The position numbers and the translations under genes were made by a program. The notes under the pieces are model-generated. The model was not told the origin of the DNA. It made no database searches and saw nothing but the letters and a program-made list of their open reading frames with translations. 64,000 bases of DNA from Francisella endosymbiont of Ornithodoros moubata (GTDB taxonomy: Bacteria; Pseudomonadota; Gammaproteobacteria; Francisellales; Francisellaceae). Where the stretch lies: the NCBI GenBank assembly GCA_002095075.2, contig LVCE01000002.1:248001-312000 (forward strand), in the 5' to 3' direction. Every line of letters starts with the position of its first letter. The first letter of the stretch is position 1. Positions 30,126 through 39,686 of the stretch are shown here, in pieces.

Positions 30126-31229
30126 ATGAAACTAAGTGCTAAGTCTGCTTTGCTATTATCAATATTAAGCGCGACTTTAAGTAGTTGCTCGAGTTGGAAA
30201 ACTACTACTGATAATCGTGATCCTTTTGAGAGTTATAATAGGTCAATGTATGCTTTTAATGATAAGGCTTATGAGATTTTGACTCCTGCTGCTAATGTGT
30301 ACGATAAAGTTGTTCCGGACTCTTTCAAGAGTGGAATATTCAATATATTCCAAAACTTAGCTGAACCTGCTAGAGTCGTAAATGATATGTTACAAGGTGA
30401 ATGGGATTATGCTGGTGATGATAGTTTTAGATTCTTGACAAATACTACTTTAGGTATAGCAGGTTATTTTGATGTTGCTTGTAGTTGGTTTAATAAACCG
30501 ATGAGATATCATCAAAGCTTTGCTGTTACATTACATAAATGGGGTGTATATCATGATAATGAAGTATCACCTTATGTAGTGTGGCCTCTTATTGGTCCAG
30601 GTACATTAGAGGATATTACTACAGGGGTTGATACTTTATTTAACCCGTTAACTTATATATTTTTCTTTGCTCCTGTCGCTCCTGCGATAGCTTGGGGGGT
30701 CAGTGTTGGTACAACAGGTGTATATTATGTTAACCAAGGAGTATCTTATTTACCATCATATTCAAATCTTAAAGAAGTCTCTATAGATCCTTATATAGCG
30801 ATGAGAAATGCTTATTTACAAAACTACGATTATGGTGTGGCTAAAGTACTAAAACAACAGTTAAACAAAGCTAATGCAACTATTCAGACTGACCAAGCAG
30901 TATTAGGTGTGCTAGGATTAGATAGTGATAATGTCAATGCACAAATTGCTACTACTACAGGTGGTACTAAGTTCAAATCTTCAGAACCTCCAGTTATATT
31001 CAAGAGTAGTATTAGCACGATTAACAAAGCTTCACAAGTTGAAGAAGCCTTTGATCAAGACTACCCAAATAATAGTACAGCTCTTGATTTAGCTAATGTT
31101 GATAATGATGATACAACACAAAGTGAAGCTACTAAGCTAAAAATAGAAGTCAGAGATGCCAAAGCAAACCTTCCAGGTGATGCAGACTCACCAGCATCAG
31201 CAGTTCAAACTTTAGCGGAGCAGGGTTAG
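30126..31229 (+). CDS. mlaA: Outer membrane lipoprotein MlaA (VacJ)
   Basis: From ATG 30126 the product is 367 residues. A lipoprotein signal ends in LSSC at Cys21, followed by DPFESYNRSMYAFND and the core with EPARVVNDMLQGEW and RFLTNTTLGIAGYFDVA, ending with a polar Ser/Thr/Asp-rich tail (about 265-367) longer than in E. coli MlaA. MlaA forms a ring in the outer membrane that removes misplaced phospholipid and passes it to MlaC. It faces the ibaG-mlaBCDEF genes convergently, so the whole pathway is in 5 kb. In other bacteria VacJ affects intracellular spread. Confidence 0.95.
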   Translation: MKLSAKSALLLSILSATLSSCSSWKTTTDNRDPFESYNRSMYAFNDKAYEILTPAANVYDKVVPDSFKSGIFNIFQNLAEPARVVNDMLQGEWDYAGDDSFRFLTNTTLGIAGYFDVACSWFNKPMRYHQSFAVTLHKWGVYHDNEVSPYVVWPLIGPGTLEDITTGVDTLFNPLTYIFFFAPVAPAIAWGVSVGTTGVYYVNQGVSYLPSYSNLKEVSIDPYIAMRNAYLQNYDYGVAKVLKQQLNKANATIQTDQAVLGVLGLDSDNVNAQIATTTGGTKFKSSEPPVIFKSSISTINKASQVEEAFDQDYPNNSTALDLANVDNDDTTQSEATKLKIEVRDAKANLPGDADSPASAVQTLAEQG

Positions 31230-31364
31230 TTTTTGATTTATTGATATTCGAAAAAATTTTTACATACTAAGTAAAATTTGTATAGCATATCTTTAGTTTA
31301 TATTAGTGGTATTTTAGCTCTATAAAAATCAGGGATAGAAAATAAGGAAGAAAAAATAAAAAAC

Positions 31365-31601
31365 TTATTTAACTTCATTAGTAGCTATAGTTTTCATTGC
31401 TATAGCATGTAGCTCACCAGAAAGGATATACTCATTTATTTTTGAATAGACTAATTGTTGTCTTTTAACTTTACTAGGTATATCATTAAACTCTTTGGCA
31501 ATTATAGTTGCTGAGAAGTGTACATTATCATCGCTTTGAACATCTACTGTACAGTTTTTTAGAGAATTCTCTAAGATATCCTTAAGTTGTTCCTTTGTCA
31601 T
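31365..31601 (-). CDS. ibaG: BolA-family protein IbaG
   Basis: The 78 residues fit the BolA fold: DNVHFSATIIAKEFNDI, SKVKRQQLVYSKINEYI with the conserved R-Q-x-x-V-Y, and a late ELHAIAMKTI. The H in HAIAM is the conserved C-terminal metal/Fe-S ligand. IbaG partners with monothiol glutaredoxins in Fe-S handling and is classically found just after mlaB, as here (17 bases). It is the last gene of the min-mla string. Confidence 0.88.
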   Translation of the reverse strand: MTKEQLKDILENSLKNCTVDVQSDDNVHFSATIIAKEFNDIPSKVKRQQLVYSKINEYILSGELHAIAMKTIATNEVK

Positions 31602-31618
31602 TTTTTCTCCTGATATAT

Positions 31619-31912
31619 TTAATTAATATATTCTTCTAAAATAGTTTTAGCACCATGTACCTTTGCTAAAGAAAGTGTCTTTTGGTCAATATTTTTAAAT
31701 ATGATTTGTATATTATTTTTTTGAGCATATTTTATATATTCAATTATAAGTGATAGGCCTGCGCTATCAATCCTATCACATTTAGCAAAATTGATAATCC
31801 AAGTTTTATCTAATTTTTTTAGGTTTTTTCTAAAATGTCTATATATATCAGCAACGGTTTTTAATGTTAATTCTGTTTCTATAGTCCATTTATTATTATC
31901 TACAGTTATCAT
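31619..31912 (-). CDS. mlaB: STAS-domain protein MlaB
   Basis: The 97-residue STAS domain shows WIINFAKCDRIDSAGLSLII with Ser in the usual position, and ends near a short Leu/Ala helix. MlaB sits on the ATPase MlaF in the inner-membrane Mla complex and is needed for its stability and activity. The start overlaps the mlaC stop by four bases (ATGA), which implies coupled translation. Confidence 0.88.
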   Translation of the reverse strand: MITVDNNKWTIETELTLKTVADIYRHFRKNLKKLDKTWIINFAKCDRIDSAGLSLIIEYIKYAQKNNIQIIFKNIDQKTLSLAKVHGAKTILEEYIN

Positions 31913-32574
31913 TGTATATTTTGAAGATTATAGTTTTTGTCTAAAAGTTTAGGATATGTTTTTTCTTTAATCTTAATTGTGACTTTTTCAGTAGCTTTTG
32001 TCATTTCAACAACATTTGGATATGGTGCGAATTGTTGTTGATATGTTCTTAGGATACTAACACCAGCTACATCAAAGTCATAGACATACCATTTACCATC
32101 TTTTTGGAACATTTTTACAGCAAAATCTGAACTTTGATTATTATCTATGTTTGTAATTTTACCATTTACAATAACAATTGGCTTGCTCTCCCAGCTTGTA
32201 TCATTGTTATTAAAAGGGAATAATGTAAGTTTATATTTACTAGCACTTGCAACATTTTTAGCATACATGAATGCCAACATCTCTGTAGCTGAACGTATGA
32301 ACTGTTTTTGTTCCTCAGGTGTTGCTTTTTTCCATTTTGGAGTTCCAACAACAAGCTGGGCAATTACACTAGGCGCAACTACTGGAATGATTTTGCGATT
32401 AACAAGGCTCAGTAGCTTGTACGGATCTTGTTTATATTCATCGGCATTTTTTATAAGTTTGTTTTGGGTTTTTACAATAGTTCTGTTAAGCATATTAACA
32501 GGGTTTTCTATTGCCCAAACACTTGAAATTGTTAATATTATTAAAGATAAAAAAACCAAAATTTTACGTAGCAT
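31909..32574 (-). CDS. mlaC: Periplasmic phospholipid-binding protein MlaC
   Basis: The 221 residues start with a signal peptide (LVFLSLIILTISSVWA) and then hold the MlaC/Ttg2D fold: a helical start with YKLLSLVNRKIIPVV, KWKKATPEEQKQFIRSATEM and the beta sheet WYVYDFDVAGVSILRTYQQQF. MlaC carries phospholipid across the periplasm between MlaA and MlaFEDB. A 73-base gap separates it from mlaD. Confidence 0.93.
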   Translation of the reverse strand: MLRKILVFLSLIILTISSVWAIENPVNMLNRTIVKTQNKLIKNADEYKQDPYKLLSLVNRKIIPVVAPSVIAQLVVGTPKWKKATPEEQKQFIRSATEMLAFMYAKNVASASKYKLTLFPFNNNDTSWESKPIVIVNGKITNIDNNQSSDFAVKMFQKDGKWYVYDFDVAGVSILRTYQQQFAPYPNVVEMTKATEKVTIKIKEKTYPKLLDKNYNLQNIQ

Positions 32575-32647
32575 AACCGGAAGCTCTCAAAGTTAATTTA
32601 TAACCTTAGATTTTAATACAAAAAAATATATTTTAAAGCGGTTGTTA

Positions 32648-33181
32648 TTATTCTTTGTTTTTATCATCATCTTTACCTGCAACAAAAGTATTAATTAAAG
32701 ATCCTAAATCAATTGCTGATTCAGTATTTTCTAATGGTATTACACATCCTTGATGTAGATATTTACCTTGCTGTGAGGAGCTAGTAGAATCAGCTATACC
32801 AGCTATAACCATTATATCTTCACTAGGGGGGCTTAAGACAACATAGTTATCACCTAAGATTCCTGACATAGCAATTGATGCAGAGTAATTAACAGGGATT
32901 TTTTTGTCACTATTTATTGTCATAGTCACAGCAGCCATAAAACCATTATAGCTCTTTTCAAGTGTGATTTTAGTTACTCTACCAATCTCTACACCAGCTA
33001 TTTTTACAGAAGCATTTGTACGTAATGAGCCTACATTTTTAAATTCTGCTGTAATAGTATATTCCGGTATATTAAACGCCTTAAATGATGTACCACTGAC
33101 TTTGAATGTTAAAAATAATAGACACAGCACACCTATTATTATAAAAATTCCTACTGAGGTCTCAAAATATTTGTTCCTCAT
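32648..33181 (-). CDS. mlaD: MCE-domain protein MlaD
   Basis: The start is ATG 33181 (MRNKYFETSVGIFI), whose ATG overlaps the mlaE TGA. An N-terminal span (about 10-30) is followed by the single MCE domain with GLRTNASVKIAGVEIGRVT-type sequence (NASVKIAGVEIGRV) and SGILGDNYVVLSP, and a short polar tail. MlaD makes a hexameric periplasmic ring on the MlaFE core through which lipid passes. 177 residues, the normal size. Confidence 0.94.
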   Translation of the reverse strand: MRNKYFETSVGIFIIIGVLCLLFLTFKVSGTSFKAFNIPEYTITAEFKNVGSLRTNASVKIAGVEIGRVTKITLEKSYNGFMAAVTMTINSDKKIPVNYSASIAMSGILGDNYVVLSPPSEDIMVIAGIADSTSSSQQGKYLHQGCVIPLENTESAIDLGSLINTFVAGKDDDKNKE

Positions 33182-33945
33182 CAAACGCCTCCAAACATAA
33201 TCAATGTTAAAATAAGATCTGCACCCAAAACACTCATACAGCAATAAACAACGGTTTTTGTAGTAGCTTTAGCTATGCCGTTTGAGTCTGGTATACAATA
33301 ATAACCTTGGTATAAAGCTATCCATGCAGTTATAGAAGCAAATACAACGCTTTTTATAATTCCATTAGATATATCTGAAGCTGTAACTGACGATTGGATA
33401 TTGCTCCAAAACTCTCCATAGCTAATTCCTAAAGCTGTCTCTGCAAGTATTAAACCTGCAAGTATAGCAACAGTTGCAAAGATAAGTGCTAAGATTGGAC
33501 CACTTATCATACATGCCCAAAACCTTGTAGATAATATAAAGCTAATTGGATTAACATTCATAACCTTGAGGCTATTGATTTGGTCGGTAGCCTTCATTAG
33601 TCCAATTTCTGAAGTTATTGAGCTACACGCTCGTCCAGCAAAAAGCATCGCTGTAACTACTGGTCCAAGTTCTCTAAGCACACTAAGTGCAACCATCACT
33701 CCTAATAACGAATGGGCTCCAAATTTTGATAGGGTATAATAGCCCTGTAAGCTTAAAACTAATCCTATGAAAACACCAGATGTAACTATAATAATAATTG
33801 AGTTAACTCCAACAGCCTTTATTTGAATAATACAATCTCTAATAATTAATTTACTAATAAGTATTCTAATTATTAAGCTAAGAGATTTTACTAAGCTATA
33901 TATGAAAGAGAGCGTAAGAATATATACTTTGCTGAATATTGTCAC
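33181..33945 (-). CDS. mlaE: Mla permease MlaE
   Basis: The 254 residues have five to six spans and the permease signature LRELGPVVTAMLFAGRACSS followed by TSEIGLMKATDQINSLKVMN. It is the membrane core of the inner-membrane phospholipid transporter and binds MlaF and MlaD. It is three bases from mlaF upstream and overlaps mlaD downstream. Confidence 0.95.
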   Translation of the reverse strand: MTIFSKVYILTLSFIYSLVKSLSLIIRILISKLIIRDCIIQIKAVGVNSIIIIVTSGVFIGLVLSLQGYYTLSKFGAHSLLGVMVALSVLRELGPVVTAMLFAGRACSSITSEIGLMKATDQINSLKVMNVNPISFILSTRFWACMISGPILALIFATVAILAGLILAETALGISYGEFWSNIQSSVTASDISNGIIKSVVFASITAWIALYQGYYCIPDSNGIAKATTKTVVYCCMSVLGADLILTLIMFGGV

Positions 33946-33948
33946 AAA

Positions 33949-34752
33949 CTATCTCCCTAAAATCTCTTTTTTAAAAAAATTTTCTTCTAAATCATTATGA
34001 TTATCATGATTATGATCTAACGGTTTACCAGCTAAAAAATTTTGTATCTGTTGATCTTTACTGTTTTTTATATTTTGCGGTGAGTCGCTAGTTATAATTT
34101 TTCTATTGCCTACTATAATAATGTGATCAGATATGCTCAAAGACTCTTGGATATCATGCGAAACTATTAACGAAGTCACATTTAAAGATTCATTTAAGGT
34201 AGATATTAATTCTAGTAATTTATTAAATGATGCTGGATCTTGCCCTGTAAAAGGTTCATCATACATCATAATATCAGGATCCATTGCAATCGATCTTGCA
34301 AGAGCTATTCTACGCGCCATACCACCAGAAAGCTCGCTTGGCATCATATTGATTGTATGTGCTAATCTGACAGCTTGAAGCTTGAGTAGTACAATATTTC
34401 TTATCAGTTTTTCATCAAGATTAGTATTTTTACGTAATGGAAAAGCTATATTGTCATAAACACTCAAATGAGTAAAAAGGGCACCTGACTGAAAAAGAAA
34501 GCCCATTCTGCGGCGTAGTTTTTCTAGTTGGGTTTCTTTAGTTTTTTTCTCAATAGTTGCATCATCAATATAGATTTTACCTGATGCTGGTTTAATTAGT
34601 CCAGCTATGAGTTGCAATATGGTAGTCTTACCAGCACCAGAAGGTCCTAGTATTGTAGTTATTTTGTTAGCAGGAATTGTAAAAGTAATATCGTCATAAA
34701 TACAGTGGCTATCTCTATAAAAAGAGACATTTTTGAAGCTAATATTACACAT
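33949..34752 (-). CDS. mlaF: Mla ATP-binding protein MlaF
   Basis: A 267-residue ABC ATPase with Walker A GPSGAGKTT (36-44), Q-loop in FLFQSGALFTHLSV, signature LSGGMARRIALARSI and Walker B IMMYDEPFTGQDP, then the H-loop (VSHDIQ). The QSGALF and GQDP forms are typical of MlaF. It drives lipid transport by MlaFEDB. It starts 14 bases after minE ends, linking the division and lipid-transport genes. Confidence 0.95.
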   Translation of the reverse strand: MCNISFKNVSFYRDSHCIYDDITFTIPANKITTILGPSGAGKTTILQLIAGLIKPASGKIYIDDATIEKKTKETQLEKLRRRMGFLFQSGALFTHLSVYDNIAFPLRKNTNLDEKLIRNIVLLKLQAVRLAHTINMMPSELSGGMARRIALARSIAMDPDIMMYDEPFTGQDPASFNKLLELISTLNESLNVTSLIVSHDIQESLSISDHIIIVGNRKIITSDSPQNIKNSKDQQIQNFLAGKPLDHNHDNHNDLEENFFKKEILGR

Positions 34753-34766
34753 TATTAAAAATAGTA

Positions 34767-35039
34767 TTAGTTAAAAGGAATATTAACTTCTATGGTTGAA
34801 TTTTTGCTATTATCTTCGACTTTTAGATCAATATCTCTAATATTTTCTTCAGATAAAGCAACATATTTTTTGACAACTTCGATGATTTCATCTTTTAGTT
34901 CCGCAAGTAAGTGGCTACTTATCTTAGAAGATCTTGGATGTAACTCATTTCTTTGGTGAGCAACGATGATCTGTAGCCTTTCTTTAGCTACTAAAGCACT
35001 CTGTTGTTTTTTACCTAATCCAAAAAGTTTAGCTAGCAT
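34767..35039 (-). CDS. minE: Cell division topological specificity factor MinE
   Basis: The 90 residues have the amphipathic membrane start ([12 protein letters not shown]), the MinD-contact segment [14 protein letters not shown] and a C-terminal dimer domain with [14 protein letters not shown]. MinE stimulates MinD ATPase and drives the pole-to-pole oscillation. One base from minD. Confidence 0.96.
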   Translation of the reverse strand: MLAKLFGLGKKQQSALVAKERLQIIVAHQRNELHPRSSKISSHLLAELKDEIIEVVKKYVALSEENIRDIDLKVEDNSKNSTIEVNIPFN

Positions 35040-35040
35040 A

Positions 35041-35865
35041 TTATGATTTACCTATCAATTTTTTAAAGAAACTAGTTTTTTGTTCAGTATATCTCATTGG
35101 TATATCTTTACCAAGCATTCTGTCTACAGCATCAAAATATGCTTTAGCGGCAATAGAATCATTGAAATGTGTGATTGGGTGACCACTATTTGAAGCCTCT
35201 AAGATGTCTTTAGACTCTGGAATAATACCAACGATAGGTGTATATAGTATTTCACTAACATCTTCAGCTTTAAGCATTGCGCCAGCTCTTGCTCTAGCTG
35301 CATCATATCTATTGAGAAGTAGATGAATTTCTTTAAATTCACCTTCTCTTTGAGCTTTAAGAGTTTTGCTAGAAAGCATACCTAGTATTCTATCAGAGTC
35401 TCTAACAGATGACACTTCAGGATTGGTGACTATAATTGCAGCATCTGCACATCTCATAGCCATTAGTGATCCTTTCTCAATACCTGCTGGAGAATCGCAT
35501 AAAATAATATCAAAAGAGTTTCTTAATTCTTCAACGAGTCTATCAACACCTTCTTCAGTTAGAGCATCTTTATCCCTAGTCTGTGATGCTGGAATAATGT
35601 ATAAATCATCGATTCTTTTATCTTTGATAATAGCTTGGTTGATAGTTGCTTCTTCTCTGACAACATTTATCAAATCATAGACAACTCTTCTTTCACACCC
35701 CATTATAAGATCGAGGTTTCTTAAACCAACATCAAAGTCAATAACAACTGTTTTAAGACCTTTTTTAGCAAAAGCATATGCAACAGCAGCACTTGAAGTA
35801 GTTTTACCAACACCACCTTTACCAGAAGTAACTACAAATACCTTGCCTTGTTTTTTTTCAATCAT
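35041..35865 (-). CDS. minD: Septum-site ATPase MinD
   Basis: The 274 residues have the deviant Walker A GKGGVGKT (15-22), [19 protein letters not shown] and a C-terminal amphipathic membrane helix ([10 protein letters not shown]). ATP-bound MinD binds the membrane and recruits MinC and MinE. Set between minC and minE in the standard order. Confidence 0.97.
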   Translation of the reverse strand: MIEKKQGKVFVVTSGKGGVGKTTSSAAVAYAFAKKGLKTVVIDFDVGLRNLDLIMGCERRVVYDLINVVREEATINQAIIKDKRIDDLYIIPASQTRDKDALTEEGVDRLVEELRNSFDIILCDSPAGIEKGSLMAMRCADAAIIVTNPEVSSVRDSDRILGMLSSKTLKAQREGEFKEIHLLLNRYDAARARAGAMLKAEDVSEILYTPIVGIIPESKDILEASNSGHPITHFNDSIAAKAYFDAVDRMLGKDIPMRYTEQKTSFFKKLIGKS

Positions 35866-35903
35866 TTTAACCTAACCCCTTTCATTTAAATTTCTTTAAA
35901 AAT

Positions 35904-36590
35904 TTAAAAACCTTCTATATGTATCTTATCGTCTTGTAGATAGACTATATATCCATCAGTGTTAGTATTTTCTACAGGTATGCTCTCATTATTTAGTGTG
36001 ACATACTTACCTGCTATTGATACTAGTTCTGCCCTTAGGTCCTTACAAATTATTTTAGCATCTTTGTTGCCAGAACTACCAGCAATTACCCTGCCCCCGA
36101 TTCTACCATACACAATAATGCTGCCATCAGCAATAATTTCAGCGCCATTATTAACGTTTGCAGTAACAATAACATCACAGTCACGTGCATTTATAGATTG
36201 ACCAGTACGTACTGGGGTAGTAACAATTTTAGCAGCAGTGAAATTTTTGTCCTCGTCGACACTAGTCTCTTTAGATTTACCATTTTTAAAAATATTATGG
36301 CCAGCTTTAGCTAATTTTGTTTTTAGTTCTTTGTTGTCAACAACAAATCCTATAGGAATCATTCCGTTAGCTTTAAAGGTGGCAATTACTTTTTCTAAAA
36401 AGTTAACTGAGCACTTCTCATTTTGATCGATATCACGAATATCAATAGCAAAAGGGGTATTATGAAAAAATGATTTAGATTGAGAAATTTTTGAATTCAA
36501 TAAACTCTCAACCTGAGTAAATTCAGTTACATTAATGTTAATCGCACTGATAGTATAACTACCACCTTTGAAATGAAAAGCTTGCTTCAT
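35904..36590 (-). CDS. minC: Septum-site inhibitor MinC
   Basis: The 228 residues divide into an N-terminal FtsZ-binding domain (about 1-105, with FHNTPFAIDIRD) and a C-terminal beta-helix (about 122-225) with RTGQSINARDCDVIV, GSIIVYGRIGGRVIAGSSGN and the QDDKIHIE end. The G-R-x-x-G-R motif contacts MinD. It is the first gene of the string minC-D-E-mlaF-E-D-C-B-ibaG. Confidence 0.93.
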   Translation of the reverse strand: MKQAFHFKGGSYTISAININVTEFTQVESLLNSKISQSKSFFHNTPFAIDIRDIDQNEKCSVNFLEKVIATFKANGMIPIGFVVDNKELKTKLAKAGHNIFKNGKSKETSVDEDKNFTAAKIVTTPVRTGQSINARDCDVIVTANVNNGAEIIADGSIIVYGRIGGRVIAGSSGNKDAKIICKDLRAELVSIAGKYVTLNNESIPVENTNTDGYIVYLQDDKIHIEGF

Positions 36591-36625
36591 ATGTAAGGCC
36601 TTAAGAATTAAGAAGGTTATCTCAA

Positions 36626-36781
36626 TTATTTTATTTTAGCTTCTTTATACATTACATGCTTGCGAACTACTGGATCATATTTTTTGATTTCCATTTTGTT
36701 AGGCATTTCTCTTTTGTTTTTTGTAGTAGTATAGAAATGTCCTGTTTTCGCAGAAGAAACTAATTTGATTTTTTCTCTCAT
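36626..36781 (-). CDS. rpmG: 50S ribosomal protein L33
   Basis: Read on the minus strand from ATG 36781, 51 codons give [20 protein letters not shown], then [20 protein letters not shown] and [11 protein letters not shown], the standard L33 sequence of the type without zinc cysteines. It lies 23 bases after rpmB, the usual bacterial pair. Confidence 0.96.
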   Translation of the reverse strand: MREKIKLVSSAKTGHFYTTTKNKREMPNKMEIKKYDPVVRKHVMYKEAKIK

Positions 36782-36804
36782 GGTAATTTCCTTATAAAAA
36801 TTTA

Positions 36805-37041
36805 TTAAATTTTATGACCTCTAGCTCTAAGATCGCTAAGAACAGTTTCAATACCCTTCTTGTCGATGATTCTCATACCTTTAGAGCTAGCTCTTAGCTT
36901 TATGTATCTGTTTTCACTTTCTACCCAAAATCTATGTGTGTGAAGATTTGGTAAGAATCTTCTTTTTGTTTTGTTTTGCGCATGTGAAACACTATTTCCA
37001 GCAACAGGTCTTTTACCTGTAACTATACAAACCTTAGACAT
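36805..37041 (-). CDS. rpmB: 50S ribosomal protein L28
   Basis: The 78 residues begin [20 protein letters not shown] and continue with [20 protein letters not shown], the expected L28 sequence and length. First gene of rpmB-rpmG. Confidence 0.97.
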   Translation of the reverse strand: MSKVCIVTGKRPVAGNSVSHAQNKTKRRFLPNLHTHRFWVESENRYIKLRASSKGMRIIDKKGIETVLSDLRARGHKI

Positions 37042-37173
37042 TTAGAAACCCTCCCTGGGCAAATTTTATTATTTTTATACAATACCTTAGCGATTTTATT
37101 ATTTTTTGGTTTAAAAGTAAACCAGTAATATAAATAAGTTTTGTTGTTTTGTCCTAGATAATATGATTTGTAA

Positions 37174-37515
37174 CTATAGAGTTGGTGTTCGTCCAGCATT
37201 TTGAGAGTTCTGAATATTGTTGTTATAGCTGAAGTTATTATCTCCTTCGAATAGTTCACTAGGGCTTGATTTATTATTGAGTACAGGAGGTGTTGGATCA
37301 TTATCAACCTCGGTTGTAGAATCATTATAGTTATCATTTACTGAAGCAGAACTACTTTGTTGATTTTGTTTCATTGTACTAGAATCAGATTTTGCAAGGG
37401 TTGATTCGGATTTGAGGTTTGTTTCTTTAGGAAGATATAAATCGCCGGTCTGACCGCATGCGCTGAGTAATAAAATTGCCGCTATTATTGAAATTGCAAC
37501 AAATTGTTTTTTCAT
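37174..37515 (-). CDS. lptM: Small lipoprotein, LptM (YifL)-like
   Basis: The 113 residues start with a lipoprotein signal ending LLLSAC (Cys20), followed at once by GQTGDLYLPKE, which is the short conserved motif of LptM/YifL: Cys-Gly-x-x-G-x-L-Y-x-P. In E. coli LptM helps assemble the LptD-LptE translocon for LPS export. The rest is a low-complexity Ser/Asn/Asp tail much longer than in E. coli, probably disordered. The symbol rests on the short motif. Confidence 0.72.
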   Translation of the reverse strand: MKKQFVAISIIAAILLLSACGQTGDLYLPKETNLKSESTLAKSDSSTMKQNQQSSSASVNDNYNDSTTEVDNDPTPPVLNNKSSPSELFEGDNNFSYNNNIQNSQNAGRTPTL

Positions 37516-37646
37516 AACTTAGATCATAAATTAAAGTATTGATAACTTAGAATTTAACAATAAATGTTTGATTTGGCAATTCAATTATGTATTTAAGCAC
37601 TAAAATGCTAAAATTTTAACTAGTTTATTTGTTGTTAAATAATCTT

Positions 37647-39686
37647 ATGAGGTTTGTTGATTTTAGTGGGGTCGGTAAGGCAACTGTTAAGGCACTGTCT
37701 AAATATAATTTACATAATCCAAATGATCTATTAACTTTTTTCCCAAAAGACTATAAAGATACCCGTGTTATAACACCTATTAATTGTCTTGTTGCCGGTA
37801 AGAAAAGTTTGATCGAAGGACGAGTTACTAATGTTACATATAAGAAAATTGGTAAAAAATTTTTGCGTTTTAATGTCAGCGATAATACAGGTTTTTGTAG
37901 TGTAATATTGTTTAAATTTTACACTAATCAGGTAATGATACTTGAGAAGTCTAAGTATGTACGCTGTTATGGTAAGGTTGAACTATCTTTGAATCCACAA
38001 ATGGTTCATCCGGAATGGGCCGTTGTCAAAGACGGTGAATGTGCTTTAAAACAGGGATTTTCAGCCGTTTATCACCTTAAAAAGATTCCTGATAGATTGA
38101 TTTCTAGGATGATTTTGAAAATATTGCAAGACAATAAGGTTAAAAATATTATCCCCGCACAGATGTTGCGTAGATTTAATTTAATCAGTTTTTATGATGC
38201 CTTGTATTATGTCCACGCTTTGACAAATTATGTTGATGAGAAACACTTAAACACAGCGAGATTTTCTATTAAATTTGAAGAGATGCTTGCTTATAAACTG
38301 GCTGAGCAAAATATTTGCAAAAACACCATAAAAGCGCAAGCGCCACAACTATATTTAACGAAAATACAGCAAAACGAATTTTATAAAAAGTTACCATATC
38401 AACTAACTAGTGCTCAGCAGAGAGCAATCAAAGAAATTCTTGATGATATTAAACAACCTAAATCGATGAATAGACTTTTACAAGGTGATGTCGGAGCTGG
38501 TAAGACTATTATTGCAACTATGGCAGCATATGCTGCAGTTAAATCTGGTTATCAGGTTGCTATAATGGCGCCTACTGAAATTTTAGCTGAGCAACATTAT
38601 AGTTTTCTCTCTCAGTATCTAGCTAATTTTGATGTAAAAGTCGTCCCATTATTAGGTAAATTATCAGCAAAACAAACTTGCGAAAGTTTAGGGAAAATCA
38701 AGCATAAAAAAGATTGTGTGGTTGTTGGTACTCATGCGATTTTTCAAGAGCGAGTGGAATATTCCAACCTAGGTTTAGTAGTTGTAGATGAACAGCATAG
38801 ATTTGGTGTTGAGCAGCGTTTAGCACTAATAAATAAGTCATCATCAGCTGCTAGAAATCTAACACCACATCAATTAATAATCTCAGCAACACCTATTCCG
38901 AGAACTTTAGCAATGACTTTATATGGTAATCTCAAACTATCTATTTTAGATGAGTTACCACCTAAGCGTAAACCAATAGTTACAACTGTGTTAAATAGAG
39001 CTAAAAAACAGAACTTAATCGAAAAGGTTAAACAAGCAGTATCACGCGGCGAGCAGGTATATTGGGTGTGTCCATTAGTTGAAGAGTCTGAGAGTATGGA
39101 CTTTTTGCAAGATGTCAAAACCTTATATCAAGAATTACTTGAAGCTTTGGGTAAAGAAAATGTTGGTCTTATTTATGGTAGCATGAAATCTAAAGATAAA
39201 ATCGAGGAAATGGCTGCATTTAAGGCTAAAAAATACGCAGTACTTGTAGCAACAACCGTTATAGAGGTTGGCGTTGATGTGCCAAATGCAACTATTATGA
39301 TAATAGATAATGCTGAAAGGCTTGGTATATCACAACTTCACCAGCTTCGCGGGCGAGTTGGTAGAGGAACTAAAGAAAGCTATTGTATTCTGCTTTATAG
39401 TGATAGAATTAGCGAGGTTGGCAAAAAGAGATTGTCATTAGTAAGAGAATCTCAAGATGGTTTTTACTTAGCGGAAAAAGACCTAGAAATTCGTGGTGCT
39501 GGTGATGTCCTTGGTAAGGAACAGTCAGGAATATCAACCTTTAAAACTTTTGATATTAATGAGTATTATGATAATTATGATAAAGTTCTAGCACTTGCTA
39601 ATTTGATAGAGAAAGATTATCCAGAGCTAGTTGGTAAACTAATTAAACGCTGGTTTGATAAAAGAGTAAATTATGTGGAAGTTTAA
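37647..39686 (+). CDS. recG: ATP-dependent DNA helicase RecG
   Basis: About 680 residues from ATG 37647 (MRFVDFSGVGKATVK); TTG codons at 37629 and 37632 are possible earlier starts. The wedge domain is at about 55-150, helicase motif I is QGDVGAGKT, motif II DEQHRFG, motif III SATPIPRT, and motif VI LHQLRGRVGRG. RecG remodels stalled forks and D-loops. It is intact in a region where other DNA-processing genes (dprA, photolyases) are dead. Confidence 0.95.
   Translation: MRFVDFSGVGKATVKALSKYNLHNPNDLLTFFPKDYKDTRVITPINCLVAGKKSLIEGRVTNVTYKKIGKKFLRFNVSDNTGFCSVILFKFYTNQVMILEKSKYVRCYGKVELSLNPQMVHPEWAVVKDGECALKQGFSAVYHLKKIPDRLISRMILKILQDNKVKNIIPAQMLRRFNLISFYDALYYVHALTNYVDEKHLNTARFSIKFEEMLAYKLAEQNICKNTIKAQAPQLYLTKIQQNEFYKKLPYQLTSAQQRAIKEILDDIKQPKSMNRLLQGDVGAGKTIIATMAAYAAVKSGYQVAIMAPTEILAEQHYSFLSQYLANFDVKVVPLLGKLSAKQTCESLGKIKHKKDCVVVGTHAIFQERVEYSNLGLVVVDEQHRFGVEQRLALINKSSSAARNLTPHQLIISATPIPRTLAMTLYGNLKLSILDELPPKRKPIVTTVLNRAKKQNLIEKVKQAVSRGEQVYWVCPLVEESESMDFLQDVKTLYQELLEALGKENVGLIYGSMKSKDKIEEMAAFKAKKYAVLVATTVIEVGVDVPNATIMIIDNAERLGISQLHQLRGRVGRGTKESYCILLYSDRISEVGKKRLSLVRESQDGFYLAEKDLEIRGAGDVLGKEQSGISTFKTFDINEYYDNYDKVLALANLIEKDYPELVGKLIKRWFDKRVNYVEV

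Noticed and set aside
32147-32596. Plus-strand open frame of 149 codons opposite mlaC
   Set aside because: Antisense to an intact, recognisable gene; the predicted protein resembles nothing.
37023-37337. Minus-strand frame of 104 codons between rpmB and the LptM-like gene
   Set aside because: Overlaps both in another frame; the lipoprotein frame has a clear signal and motif, this one does not.
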